Positions 24,251-37,900 of a stretch of 64,000 bases of DNA are shown here, piece by piece (the first letter of the stretch is position 1; each line of letters opens with the position of its first letter). The stretch is from Sphagnum compactum (lineage: Eukaryota > Bryophyta > Sphagnopsida > Sphagnales). The stretch is taken from positions 9,920,001 to 9,984,000 of the forward strand of contig OZ234497.1 in the NCBI GenBank assembly GCA_965153455.1, read 5' to 3'. Under the pieces are notes generated by a model that had not been told where the DNA came from, did no database searches, and worked only from the letters and a program-made list of their open reading frames with translations. Both the position numbers and the translations under genes were made by a program.

Positions 24251-27200
24251 CTCTGGTCAATTTGCAAAGAGTCTTGAGCCAGACAGGTTAAGACAAGGTC
24301 TTGTTCCATCTCCATTTCACATAACTAAACAAATTTTTTTTGGGCTATAGTATTAGTTTGTTCAGCTAGTGTACACAGTTATAGTGTAATCTACATTTAG
24401 AGATTACGAAGTGTTAATTGTATACAACCTATCAAACACCAATAATAGGCATAAAATTGAAGGCCAAGCTTGTTCTTTTTTCCGTAAGGCAGTACTTATT
24501 ACTTGGAAAACCTATATCTGTTTTGGGGCAGCACTTCATGTTTTAATTAATTTTGCTAGGTTGCATTCCAATGGTAGTTTGAACAAAATTTGGAACCTCC
24601 AGTTTGGAGACCTTATCTCATCAACTTAAAACTTCCTTAAATCACAAGACTTGCCTGCAATCACCTCAACTTGAACTTGCCTAAATCACAAGACTTTGCC
24701 AATGCTAGTATGAACATTATTGCTATGAATGTTTGTTAGGCAGCTACTGCAAAAAGAAAACAGTTGCAAGGTTGCAATATTTCTGTAGAAATACACACTT
24801 GGCAACCTCAACATTGTCATCACCAGGCAACAATCATGCACCAGAAAACCCAGATTCCCATTTGTTTGATTGTGATGGACTTTGTTCTAAGAAGGAACTT
24901 GATTGGTGTTTTTTTTCCAATTCCAACATGCATATTGTTGACTAGGTCACATATAATGGCATACAATCACAATTTTTATGTGGAGTTGCTTAATCTTTGT
25001 GCTTAATGTTATCATTGGGACCAATATTTTCCTTTTCAATTCCGGGAGGCATGGTGGCAAGCATCCCTAGGCAGATTTCGACTTGACTGACAACTCTTTT
25101 TAAGAGAACTCTTAAATATGTAGCCAGTAGACATGAATGTAGATATGTGTTGAACAAAAGGGATAAACATAAAAGTTTGTTTGTAAAGTTTGTTTGTATC
25201 CCGTAGGTTGTCATTTACAAGAATGACAATTTTTTTGAAAGCATGCAAGTTTTGGGGAAAGGTTATATAAATTGTAATTTGCAAATTGGGAAAATGCTAG
25301 TGCATGAGTGGTGAGTTGTGATCATTGAGCATCGAACCAAGTATTCATAATCAAAACAAATAATATAAGGTTGTAGAAGGAGGAATGGTGGATGATAAAT
25401 GAACGAGGCATTGATAAAAAAAACGTCTTGGGTTCATTCCTTCCATTTGGTCCCCCTAGGAAAAGCACTAAATTGAAATGGTAAAACATGATGTTCCTAG
25501 TACACACAACATAAAATTATTTCAAAAATAAACAAGTAAACAAATCACATGTTCAAAATCCAAAACATTCAATGAAGTTAGTTCCAAAATCATTCTTAAA
25601 TAGTTTGTATTTTCTTAAATTAGAAACTAGGCAAACTAGTTAGACAATGTGAACAAGTTTGAGATATTTCAACTTTGGGATAACACGTGAAGTTGTGGTG
25701 CAAAAGACTCATCTTTCTAAAGTTGAGTCTCTTGCACCACCTCTTGCTTTTCCATCTTGTTTGCAGGTTTTATGAAGTTTATTTGTTTTCAAGTTTGTAG
25801 TTTGTTTTTGCAATTGGTGTGAGGCATGCACTCTCCCAAGTTGGAATGCATAAGATTTTGACTTGAGAAAGATTGACTCAACTTTTAGAGCTTGAGATTT
25901 TGTTTTACGAGGAGTTGTGAGTTTGTATGTTGAATTGTTGTGGGGGTTGCAACAGGGGTAGGACTTGCAATTGGGTGTTTTCTTAATTTGCTTTTTGACC
26001 AAAAAATTTGATGTTTTTGGATTCTTTTAGGTTTAAAACTCCTTTGTGAATTGAACTCAAATTGGGCCTATACCTAGGAGTTTGAAGAGAGAAAAATGAT
26101 AGTGTTTCTTAGTTGTTTGAATTGTTGGAATATGGTGTTATTGCATTGTTGGGCTAGAGGTAAATAGCTATTAGTGGAGCATGGTGGAGTTGATTAAAGG
26201 GGCATTGGCATCTTGCAAAAACAAAGCACAAGTAAGCTTTGCTCCTCCCCCTCCCCCCCCCCCCCCAAAACTTGAAGGGAAAAAAAAAAAAGCAAAAGAA
26301 TGGCCTCTCTAGGCACCTTGTTCTTTATCACATATGTATCACCCTAGCATGGGCATCTTCACATTAAATAGCAAGAGCACAACAACAATGGGGCCTCTTC
26401 CTCTTGTCATTGTCTTCATCACTTGTGCAACAACAATTACAACATTAATAGTAACACAAGTTTTGTTATTGCCATTATCATGCCCTTTGGGTGTTGGGAT
26501 TCAAACCCAACTTTTCCATCATTGTCATCCTCCTCTTCATTGTCATCACATGTGCAACAACTAGGTCAAGGGATCCTTCCCCTTGTTTAACATTGTTTAT
26601 TGAAGAGGAGTAACAATAGTTATGGTAGTTATAACCAAGGAAAGGCTATGTGGTATTAGTGTGGCAAAGTTCAATCTCCTAGCCACCATCACCAAGATTC
26701 TTGAGCTTCTTAAACCTACAAGGTTCAGCAATAAATGTTAGCTTTGTAAGGTTCAAAGGAGGCTTGAAATAAAGGGAGGTTTGAAGGTCCAATTCAAACC
26801 TTTGTTCATTTAACTTTTTTTTACTTTTTTTCATTTTTCCAAATTTTCATCTATGCATAGATGGGTTTTCATTTATTTCATCCATTTTTCATCCAAAATA
26901 GTAACCAAATAGGGATTAGTGGTGTATGGGTAAGTTAATAATCAAACATATATCTATGACCATACACCAAATACTTTATACTTTAAAAATTGGAATTTTT
27001 TTAATAGTTTGACCCTTATAACTAGATAGTGAAAGAAGACAATAATTCTTAATTCAATGAAATTGAATGTAAAAGTTGAAAATGTTTGAAAATTCATAAT
27101 TTTATCACATGGAATCAAATTTTCGCAATTTTTCTACCAATGGGTTCCCGTATAAAAATACTACCCACATGGGAGATCGTAACCCATTTGGAAATGGAAA

Positions 27201-28362
27201 CTTTTGAAAGGTTTTTAGGAGTGTAGGAGAAGGTGTGCATGGAATCATTTTCCAATAAATTTTTAGCCCCAATTGCTTATGTTGGTTAGCCCAAACAATT
27301 ATATTTCATAGTGGTGGAATGCTACACTGCTAGAATTTTCATTTTTGCTTATGTGATTGTCATAAGTCTATAGTTGGAGTTTACAAAAATGGGAATTATG
27401 TTGGATGAACAAGTTCATCCACACTTTGTATTATAATTTGGGAAAAAAATGTTCAATTTTGTTGTTGAAATGGAATTAGCAAGTATGGGGTGTGGAGGCG
27501 TGATAGGTTTGATTGGGTAAATGTGGTTTATCAATTATAACCTTGGGTGAAATTCAAATGTACTTGTGCCAACACAACCTAACCATGTGCATGTTCTCCA
27601 CTTTACCTTGAAACCCTAAAAAATTCACAACTAATTAGATTGTAATAGGAAGGGTTAAATTGCAACCTAATTTTGGAGTTGTTGCAAATATTTTCAAAAT
27701 TGATCATCAATTTGTTCCATTGTTTCTTTTTGGTGGTGAAATTGGTGGGTGGTTACAAGCTAAGGTGGCTTGTTTTTAACAAATACACCATTCCTTAAAA
27801 GTCCATAAGATAGTGTTAAAATGACATTCTTTTATGATATCATTATTTAAATCAAGAATTGCATGGTGGTTATTGAACTTTAAAAGTTCGTATGAAAATA
27901 AACCATTTTAGGGGAAAAAAATAACCCACATGATTTTTTTTTGAAATCCACCAAAAATTTATTATGATATAGACTTATGAAAATATGGCCCATTTCAAGT
28001 CATTCAAAAGTCCATAACTTTTTCTTGGTTAAATTTGTTTTAGTAAACATTTTGCATCTACGGTTTTTCTCCTTTGATATAACATGAGACCATATAAGAT
28101 ATCTAAAATAAAAATTATATGCAAAAATGAATGTATAAAAAACATAAACAAAATATTAGTCCATATTTTTTCAACTTCAAAAGTCCATTACTATATATTT
28201 GATGCATACAATTTTTTTAAAATATTGATGTATTATTATTCAAATTGACAATTTAAATCTAACACCAATTTAGCATGTTGTTGATTTTATGGCATGTTAA
28301 TAGCATGTAAATGCATGACATTGCAAAAAAATTACATTGTGATATAAAAAATGAACCACCTT

Positions 28363-28391
28363 ACCTTGCAACCAGCCAATGGTTGCAAGGT
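28363..28391. repeat. Perfect 12-base inverted repeat
   Basis: ACCTTGCAACCA at 28363-28374 and its exact reverse complement at 28380-28391 flank a 5-base spacer. There is no U-tract and no gene nearby to suggest a function. Confidence 0.6.
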
Positions 28392-29193
28392 CGATGACCA
28401 ATAAACCATATTTGTTATGTTCATAGTGAGCCTTACATTTGTTTGGCCCGTGAAGTCTTGTCAAGGTGGATGTAGGTGCCTTATATAATTTTGAACGTTA
28501 TAAATTCAACATCCTTGTTCAAATTAGTTTTGGGTACCTAAGGTTACAAGTTTAGTAGGCATCAAAAAAGTGCCATGCACTTTGGATGACATTGTTTTTT
28601 TTAACACAAGCAATGTTAGTGGGTTTACAAGTCCCTTGGGTGCAATTCTAACCACCAACATTGTCAATGTCTTTAGGAAAGGGTCAAATTTCGAAAGGTC
28701 AATTGCACTTGTGTAACATTTGTTGCCCCACTATTTTAAGATATGGACAAAATGTATGGAACCACGAAGGGGCCACATTGACTTTTCAATGTAGTTGACA
28801 CTATTGAACTTAATGATTTCATTTAAAAGTTTGATACATGGTGTGATATGTAACAAATATGTAATCCTCAAATGTTTACCCCCTTCATGGCATTGAAGGG
28901 TTGTTTTAACACCTTGAAAAGACTAACAATGAATGACTACTATGAATTTTGGTGGTCCCATGAAATGCAAATTGAAAAATGGTGGTTATATTAGTCACCC
29001 AACTATGCTTCCATCACCCAAGGCACTATGACACCAAGTGCACCAACCACTATTGCAAGTTATAGTTCTTCAATTAAAGATGGCATTGTTGGCTTCTCAA
29101 TTAGTACATAGGGGCCATTGCCTACTTTCAACCATGTTGTGGAGTCCTTTTGCACTTTGTGAAGAAACTACCAAGGGGTAAGCATAGAGAAGT

Positions 29194-29450
29194 TAAGGAG
29201 TTTGCAAAAGTTTCAACACAAACCTCATGAAATTTTACAAGACAGCTATACTCAAATCAAGAGGTTGATTAACACAACTCAAGGAGTCACCAAAACACAA
29301 GAAATCTAATTTTGGTATGGAATTTTGGATCGTGAGTTGAAAGAAGGGTATGGGAGGTTATTTGTTGCAAATGGTTCAACCGACATTGGTAGACGTTTTC
29401 ATTTTGGCAAAATGAATTGAATTAACCATGTTCAAAATATGAGTAGTGCC
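29194..29450 (+). pseudogene. Ty3/gypsy gag fragment
   Basis: One frame reads LRSLQKFQHKPHEILQDSYT, then QIKRLINTTQGVT, a stop where the family has Gln, then FWYGILDRELKEG. This is the conserved retrotransposon gag helical region (QDSYTQIKRLI and WYGILDREL motifs). The stop near 29307 is a CAA-to-TAA type change. No intact start or zinc knuckle was found. Confidence 0.7.
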
Positions 29451-32279
29451 TCTTGGGTTTGTTGAGGGTAATACAAGGAGTCAACCCTATGAACCAATTG
29501 GAAGAAAAGGTTCAATATTGATTTTATGAAAAAATTCATGCCAAAAAGAATTGCCCATAATGGGGCAAGGGGTAAAATCAAACTCTGCCCCATTTAATTA
29601 TAACGTATCATTGTGGGAAGTAGGGTCACAACATATACCATTGTTATGACATGCATCTCAAATTGCACACGAATCAACCCCAATGCAACAACTGACATCA
29701 AAATCATGGAAATGCAATTTTCAAGGGTAGGGGAAATCAAGGATGAAAGGTAGGATGAGGTCCAACAAAGTCAATGTTATGGAGGTCATATAGAACAAGG
29801 AATGGCAAATGTAATTGTTCTTGGTTGGAATAGTGATTAATTAACATTGTTAGACCTCCTATTGCACTAAAATTATCTAAGGATCTTTCATCAAATTTCA
29901 ATCCTCCATTGTGTTAAATTTTGTTGGAATGGGATTCACGTTTGGACGAGTATCAACACAACCATTATAAGTGGATGCCAACATGGATTTCATTCAATCC
30001 TTGACTCAAGCCCTTGAACCATGTGTAAATGTGGTTTCCAATCCACAAAAAGGAGAGGCCAATTGCCAAGTTTGATCATCATAGTCATTTGCATATATTG
30101 GATGAAATTGTTCCCATATTTTACATGGTTTCAATCTAGCAAAATAAACTAAGGTTAAACCATCAATGTTTTTGAGGAGAACATCGCATGTAACAATGTC
30201 ACTGACTACCACAACCAACACCTTGTCGAGGGCAATTATAATGGTTTGCAAAAACACATTGTTTTTAGCAATAATGGTTGTATAGCCAAGTTCCCAACCA
30301 ACTATTGTGTTAAAATTAGCAACCACATTCTATGAAGGTGGGGACATGGCAATGTCATTTATAGAATTAACATATGTTTCACAAAAGGAATTTATGGGTG
30401 TGGTTTGAAGCCGACCACAATTTCCCCATTACAAGCAATAATAACTAACATGCAAGGATTGCCAATTTGACTTACAATTGAACATTTCATGGTAACACCT
30501 ACAGTGGTGTTATCCAAAGTGATGTTATTGGATAACACGCAACAAATATTTTTTTGAATAGTTAGGTTCTACAAATGAAGACCAAAAATCTTGTCCATTC
30601 CACATACAAACTTCATTGGGAGGAACAAAGAAAGCTTGTGGAATCATTCATCAAGCACTTTGTATAAGACTTCAATTGAATCACCCCATAGATGGTTCAA
30701 TTGTGAAGGTGAAAACCATTGACAAATGCCAAATCATACATTGTGTTAGTTGGTGGAGTTGTGTTATACCCATGGGCTTCACCTTGGATTTATGGGGAGA
30801 GATGACATCTTATAGGGTAGGATGGAAATTTAGAGATGACAAGAGTGTACACCTTCTTATACATTTTGTAAGAAAAGGGGCTTTAAATCCCAAAACCATA
30901 ATGCCTCATCTTGTGACATTCTCTTGGATTGTCAGTTGTGGTGGAGACCTTATAAATGGAAAAGTTTTTTCATAAGACTTTGTTCCATTCTAGGAAGGGG
31001 AAAAAGACATGGACATCATTCCAATTTTCCCCCTAGCATTAGTAAAAAGGTGGGTATGATGAGGCACCATAACATATTTGTAAAAAGGTGCACAAGATTA
31101 TGTGCAAAAAAAGTTGACAAGAGGCCTTTGTGCCATTGATTACAATGGATGCCACTTCTTTAGGCCATACACCATCTCCTTTGTTTCCTTTTGATCCTAC
31201 TTCCATTATTTGGCAATGTTGAAAAGAAAAATATTGTGTCCTTGACACCAGATTGGCCATTATGTTGTTTTTTACCTTGTTCAACAATATTGGGCAAATT
31301 ACTTCCACTATTATCAATTCATGGATATCTCAAAGCATTGCCAAGAAATGTTTTGTTATTGGGGGTGCAAGACTCATTGCAAGAAGGTCCCATTCAAATT
31401 TGGTCATAACGAGTTGTCCTTGCCATAGTCATTATTTGGTAGGCCATGATAACAACTGCAAGACACAACATTTCACCTATTTTAGGAGATGTTACAAGTA
31501 CTACAATAGTTAGAATTGCATTGAAAACACATCCCCCAACCTACATTTTGGAGAATGTACCTTCCATGGGACATTCATGAACCAAGGTGATGGCTAATGT
31601 CATTTACAAATTTGATTTTGGATTGGATTTAATGTTTTGTTAGATGCAATAGTATTGGGTTCAAAATCTCATTGACCACAATTATGGTGGACCAAGTTCA
31701 TGCCATCACAATTATTGAAGCAAGCATATGATGGAGTGCAAAAGCCATCGCTACTCACCATTGACTCCATTATGGATAAGGGTAGACTATCACAACTTGT
31801 TTGGTACAATGACAAACCACCATTGGTTGTTGGCAATAAAATGGGATGGCTACAACTTGCACAACCAACACTACTTAGTTTTTTTACATCCCATGCCTTT
31901 CGAGACAATGGGCTAGGACTTGTTTGGGATGTCCACCAACAAAGATTGGTGGAGCCCATTGTGAATGAACCAAAATACATCATGGGATTTCCCATTATCA
32001 TTATCATCATGCCAACCTTGGATGGAACATCACGATGATAGGTTTCAAGTCAAGCAATGAACTTCAATTGCTTGACATGGATTGTCAACTTGTGTATGGC
32101 GGAATAACACTACCTACAAACTTCCATAACCCCTAGCATTATATTATCACAATTTTTTTTGCCTACCAAGTTAGTGAAAATAAAGGATGGGGGCAAGCAC
32201 ATATGCACACACCTATGGAAAATATGGGATGAACAATGCACGAATGTTGTTAAAAAGGAATTTTTATTTTTATTTTTTT

Positions 32280-33800
32280 CAAAGCAAAGGAAGATCTCCA
32301 ACTAATGATGTTGAAACCAACAAAGTTTATGCTAGGCAAGCCATACAAGCTATTGGCAATGTTGATAGTCAACAAGTAGATGCATCAATTGCTATTGACA
32401 AGCTTGGTGCACCCAAGGTTGTGTCATTATAGAAGACAACTAAGAACCACAAGTTGAACTTGCAATTATTAGCAATGAATGATACAAGATTCAATAAGTG
32501 GGTTCACAAGGACGGGTTTGTGTTTAGTTTGAAGGATTTGGGATCCCTCACGAACCATGAAATTTCTATCGAATTGGCCAATGATAGGACCACATTCCAA
32601 AGGCCTTGTAGATACAACAACACGGAGAGATCATCGATCTAATCCAAAACCCAATAGTTGTCAAAAGTTGAGTTGACAAAGCTCTTTACATGAAAATGTG
32701 AATTAGCTATTGTGATGCCAATTGAAAATGGCATCTTTGGCAACTAAACTAAAAAGCACATGTGTGGGTATTAACAATTAATGAATCATAAAACCAAGTT
32801 TGATTGGTATGCCGTGCTTATTCATCAAGAGATTTTTGATGTAATTGGGCATGCTAGAATGTTCAACACATCGGACCGAAGGTTAAGCTATCACAAATTA
32901 CCCATCAAGGATGTTGACATTGAACAAAAGATTGTGTTATGTGGAGTTGATGAACATGGCAAGGATCATCTTTACCAATGGAAATTTTAACTTTTGGGTT
33001 AAAGAACATGCATGTATAATTCCAAAGGGTCATGGACAAGGTTTTTTCATATTGTTACATAGATGATATCATTTTCTTTAGTGCTTCCACAATGAAGAAG
33101 CGTAAGGAACATCTTAATGTACGATGTTTTAGTGTCGTACATGCAAGAAAATGCAAGTTATTCTATGACTACATCAAATTCTAGGTCATATGATATACCT
33201 TAGAGGACTAAAGGTTTGACAAACAAAGGTGGTTGTTATCACACAATTCCACACTTTACAAATGCTAGCCAAGTTTAAACCTTTGTGGGATTGGCAAACT
33301 ATTACTAATGGTTTGTCAAGGGATTCAATGTCATTGCCAAACTAGTCACCAAGCTAACAAAGGTGGATCAAGCCTAACAATGGGAAGATGAAGATGAACA
33401 AACCTTCCAAGAATTCAAAGTTTGATTAACATCAACACCAATCTTAAGGCAACCCATAAGAGGGTGATTATTCCAATTGCATACAAAATGAAACATGCTA
33501 GGTCTTGGAATAGTATTTACCTAGGTGGACAATGAAGGGAAATAATTTATAATCACATATGTTATATGTTCCAACAATAACAAAAAACCCAAGTACAATT
33601 CTTATGAAGGGGAATGCCTTGTAAAAGTATGGGCTAAAACGCATTTTAGGTGTTATTTGTGTGGTAAATTCTTCACCTTCATCACTTATTATCTATCATA
33701 GAAATGGTTGACGGAATCAAATAAGTTGATAAGGAACTTGCATGATGAGTGTTAATTAATATATAATTTCCAAGTGGTGCATCATGCTAGTCTTGTTAAT
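32280..33800 (+). pseudogene. Ty3/gypsy pol fragment: reverse transcriptase and RNase H
   Basis: Read in pieces, 32280-32430 has SPTNDVETNKVYARQAIQAI and DASIAIDKLGAPK. The span 32450-32640 has FSLKDL and TFQRPCRYNNTER. The span 32780-32985 has EIFDVIGHARMFNTSDRRLS, YHKLPIKD and DEHGKDHLYQWKF. The catalytic motif CYIDDIIFFSAS follows, with YIDD at 33056-33067. RNase H is read at 33459-33740 in one frame (LFQLHTK, MLGLGIVFT, NSYEGECLVKVWAKTHFRCY, KWLTESNKL). Many stops occur, and in RNase H the first catalytic Asp (family HTD) reads Lys and a later Asp (family TDH) reads Tyr. The RT catalytic YIDD remains, but the protein cannot be made. Confidence 0.85.
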
Positions 33801-34189
33801 CGAAACGAAAATGGGTCAAGTTGAAACTGATACACTAGCCAACACGATGGTATAAGAGCCAAGTGGCATGGTGAGATTGACAAGGAAATGGTACCAAGAT
33901 GGCATGCCTTTATATTTGTATGCATCTTAATTATGATAGTTCATGTCACTATCCTACCAATAATAGACATATTAAAGGACCTTGAATCTAATGAGGATCT
34001 CAATGGATCAAAGGATGTGTATGACAACATTTGTAGTGTTGAAATATTTTCACATCAAGATATGTTTGTTAAAGTGATTGCCAAAAAGAGACATTGAATC
34101 CTCCAACAACCCAAAAGATTCATGTGGGAAGGTAATAATCTATTTTGAATATGGGAGGATAGAAAAATGAGGATTATGCCTCACCCTAC

Positions 34190-34260
34190 ACAACAAGCAC
34201 ATTTAATGTGACATGCCCATGAAGAGCTTGGGCATTTTGGTGTGAGATGCACCCATGTTT
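34190..34260 (+). pseudogene. Ty3/gypsy integrase zinc-binding remnant
   Basis: The frame reads LM, stop, HAHEELGHFGVRCTHVYYKG, matching the start of the integrase H2C2 zinc-binding domain (HEELGHFGVRRTH in relatives). The first stop replaces an Arg codon (CGA to TGA type). The integrase catalytic core that should follow was not recognised. Confidence 0.7.
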
Positions 34261-34976
34261 ACTACAAGGGCAATATTGGTGGCAAGGATTGTCCTGCAAT
34301 CATGGAGGACATACTCGCAAATGGCATTTACAACTATACCATTTTTTGTGACTAGTGGTAAATACCATGGGGCCATATGGATTACTAATCATGTAGTCAT
34401 GGCCAATCATATATGTGGTTTAGGACTACAACGCTAGTCACTTATGTAGTCATATTTTCCATGTTTTTGCGTAGTGTAAGAAGAATGTATCGCCACCAAA
34501 AAAAGGTGGGAGGGAGTGCCCACAAGACGTTAAGAGAAGTGGACAATCTTATTGGAATTAACCATCATGATAACATGACATCGACCAACTATATTTACAA
34601 TGTTCGTAAATGCAATAGGAAAAAAATGCATAGGGTAAAAGGTAATATAGGAATATTGTAATACATGGAAGAGATCAATTACATTGAAGGTTATAAGTAG
34701 AACAATTAATAGAAAGAATGTATGTTAGTTCAATGATGATTTGCGCAAGCCAAATTCAACCCTTGACTAGAAAAATCGTGTGACATGTAATTAATATGAT
34801 TATATTAGGACGAGATGTCATCGAGGATAGAAGATTCCACCTATAATAATTTAAGAAAAATTATAAATGGGTTGTTGACAACATCTAACGACTGGATGTG
34901 AAATTAGAAGTTGTCAAACACCAGAATGAAAGGCAAGATTCTCCCCCCAAAAAATTGAACTTCTAGAGGAAGGAAT

Positions 34977-37900
34977 ATTGAATAACGAAATCAATTACAA
35001 CGCACAAATCATAACACATACAAATAATAGAAAGTGGTTGCAATAGGCTTGGATGGAGAAACATCTCCATTTGAATTTAACTTAATTACTTACATGAGAT
35101 ATACACATAGGTCATAAAAGAAGATAATACATCATCCACATAAGTAATAACTTAAAGTCTAGAAACCCCATATAACATACAAAGTAGTCTAAACCATGTG
35201 GTACAAACTTGTGTATTAATGCACCATATCTATGCACCATATGTATGTCGCACAATATATGTATATGAAGTTCCCATTAACTTGTACCGTAAGCTTTTTA
35301 GATCTATGTATGCCACCTAGATGTGCCATGTGTATGTAGCTAATGTATGCACCTTTAATATTTCAACACCATATGTGTCTTCTATAAATAACTATGTAGG
35401 ATGCATATGCACCATCCATGTGGATTAGTTAGCAGGAATTATAGATGACAAAAAGGCCTAGTACAATATTTGATGTTGTTGTTAAATGATTCAACAGATG
35501 GAAGGAGGTACACTAGGATGCCATTGTCATGGAAAATGGAACCGAATAGGGTATTGAAATAAACAAATCTTGAAATTGTTGTTATTATTGTGATAATAAA
35601 ATGCCAAGGACTTGCCAAGAAAGTATGCATGTTGGCAACAAGGGAGAGTTGTTTTCTCAAGTATTATAGGATGTTTCGACATCATAAAAGCTAGGATCTT
35701 TGGATGTGAAACCGTAACATGTTCTCTACTGAGTATAAAACACTATAAATAGATCAACAAAATGCCAAAACACAAAATTGTTCCCTTAATGCAAAGAGTT
35801 ATCACATGCCTGAAACAAGTTCTAGCAAAAGATTAAAAGTGGCGAGGGCACAACTAAATTCTTTCGAAGGGTCAATAGAGGAAGCCTACAGTAGGGAAAA
35901 GGAAAACTAGAGGGCACCCAAGGAGGATTCCAAGAATGCAAATGAGACCTAACGCCCATGAAAAAAATTCAAGGTTTTAGACAAACTAGATTCTAGCAAA
36001 TGTCCATTGTAGGATTATTTTCATTTTCAACCTCACTAATAAAATTACGCAAGAAACAAAAACTTGAGCTAAAGAGGAGGAAGTTGATCTCACCACAAGA
36101 CGAGAGGCAAGTGACAACGTAAACCTGATACCTATAAGAATAGAAAAAATCTTGATTTGATAGCAAAAAAAACACTATTACAATTCATGGTTTTTAAAGT
36201 TGTTCAAGTTGATTACATTGTCCAAATTGACTAATGGGTGTAAGCATACAAAAGTAGGCCAAAAACATATACATTGCAAGTAGAAAACACAAAATTGTCA
36301 ACTTTGAAGCATAGAAAGTAGAACCTAATCTTTAAAAAATACAAAAAATTACATGAGTGTATATAGGATGGTATGGATATGTTTTTTAAAGCTTAAGATT
36401 TTGTGTTTCCTTTTTTTTCAACCTACTTTCACTCTACTTTCCAAATTTATGTTGTTGTCCCATATTGCACAAAGTAACATAAAAGTATATTAATTAATTA
36501 TCATTTGATCAAAAAATTCATATGTCCTACTTTTAGACTGTTAGAGGATTGTTTTAACATATTGTATGCAAGTATTGGTGTTTGGGTTCATATAGAAAAT
36601 CATGTTTTAGACACATAATTTTGTTAATTTGGAAAACTATTTTTAAGAGGCTTCACATTATCATAATTGAAATATTCAAGTTTCAAAAATATATATATCA
36701 ATATGCATGAGAACTCAAACTTCAATATCACAACATTCAAATAATTTGATTTTGAAAAACTATTAGACATTGACTTGCGATAAATAAAAAAATGATAAAA
36801 GTGATAGAATACATGAAATATGATAATATACAATTTATTTAGTATAGCAAGTACATTCTAAAATTTGTAGCATTGCTAAAAGCCTTAAAATTCAAAAATG
36901 CAAACTTTACTTTTCACCTACTTTTATTTTTTGGGCAAGGATCACCAATTGGCTTACTTTAGCATGCTTATGCTTTAATGTACATGTCCATGTTGACTAG
37001 AGGCCCAAATCCTAAATGACATGTGTAACTTTTGACTATTCAACTTGACTATGTGTCAAACGAGACATCTAGTCAAGTTGGACTAAAAAGTGACAACCTT
37101 AGTCAAATAAGCCAAGGGTCCCCAATCAAAAGGGACAAGGCAAATGTATCTTCTAATTGGGTAGCCTAAGTTTGTTATGTAAATTATTGACCCCTATCCC
37201 TCCCCAATGATCTTATAGTCTCAAGCCATCTACCAATGTAGTTATCAATCTTATATTTATATAACCTAATTGGCAAACTTGTAATTGAAGAACAAAATGA
37301 ATTAATTATTTGTCAAAGTGATGATTGTGTATAAAAGAAATGAATTAGACCTACTCTTGGAGATAATTTGTTATATTCTGTGAATTTGGTATCCTATAAA
37401 TGTTGGGGTTTGTGGTGAAGGCATTTGGCATTATAGTTTGTGTACTTGGGTTATTTATAATGATTTTTTCACAATGGAAGCTATGATGTCTCAAGTAATG
37501 ATTCATTGATGTCACTTGGTAATTGTGGTCAAATGAACTATTCTATTTTTAATTGTCATTAGATTTCAAGTAGGCAAAACTAGAATAATTTTCTCAGTGG
37601 CGTTCTTTGCTATTGGTTATGTGGCATTCAATCTGAAATTCTACAAAAACATTCATTGTCTACAAAAGGTTCAATTCTAAATATGTTATTAATCTACTGA
37701 TGAAAATAACAAGGTGTTAAATCCTCAACCATGATCATCACATTACTTGTAGTTCAGAGCATCACAACTAAAGACAACAATTTATGAAATAGTCATGTCC
37801 GTCTTTGATCAAATGCAACATTAAATATAATATCCTACATAAACACTCATTCGACAAGAAGTTCAATTCTAAATTTGTTAATAACACTGCCTAATGAAAG

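Larger units (their letters stand above)
23577..28900. other. Gene-poor stretch downstream of the TOC64-like gene
   Basis: The first few hundred bases are presumably the 3' UTR. Beyond that no coding region is supported. The stretch includes the tandem duplication at 24077-24250, a C14 run (26253-26266) followed closely by an A12 run (26280-26291), and a small hairpin (28363-28391). Short open frames such as 26334-26564 are low-complexity. Confidence 0.5.
29190..34976 (+). mobile_element. Degenerate Ty3/gypsy LTR retrotransposon
   Basis: Domains appear in Ty3/gypsy order on one strand: gag (about 29194-29450), reverse transcriptase (about 32280-33120), RNase H (about 33270-33800) and the integrase zinc-binding segment (about 34190-34260). 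Every domain is interrupted by stops. A purine-rich stretch AGAGGAAGGAATA near 34963 followed by TTGAATAACG could be the polypurine tract and start of the 3' LTR, but I could not find the matching 5' LTR by eye. The element boundaries are therefore approximate. The sequence between gag and reverse transcriptase (29.5-32.2 kb) is too decayed to read; protease is not identified. Confidence 0.8.

Noticed and set aside
29190-34976. An intact or potentially mobile retrotransposon
   Set aside because: All domains carry multiple stops, RNase H catalytic residues are changed, the integrase core is unreadable and no LTR pair was found.
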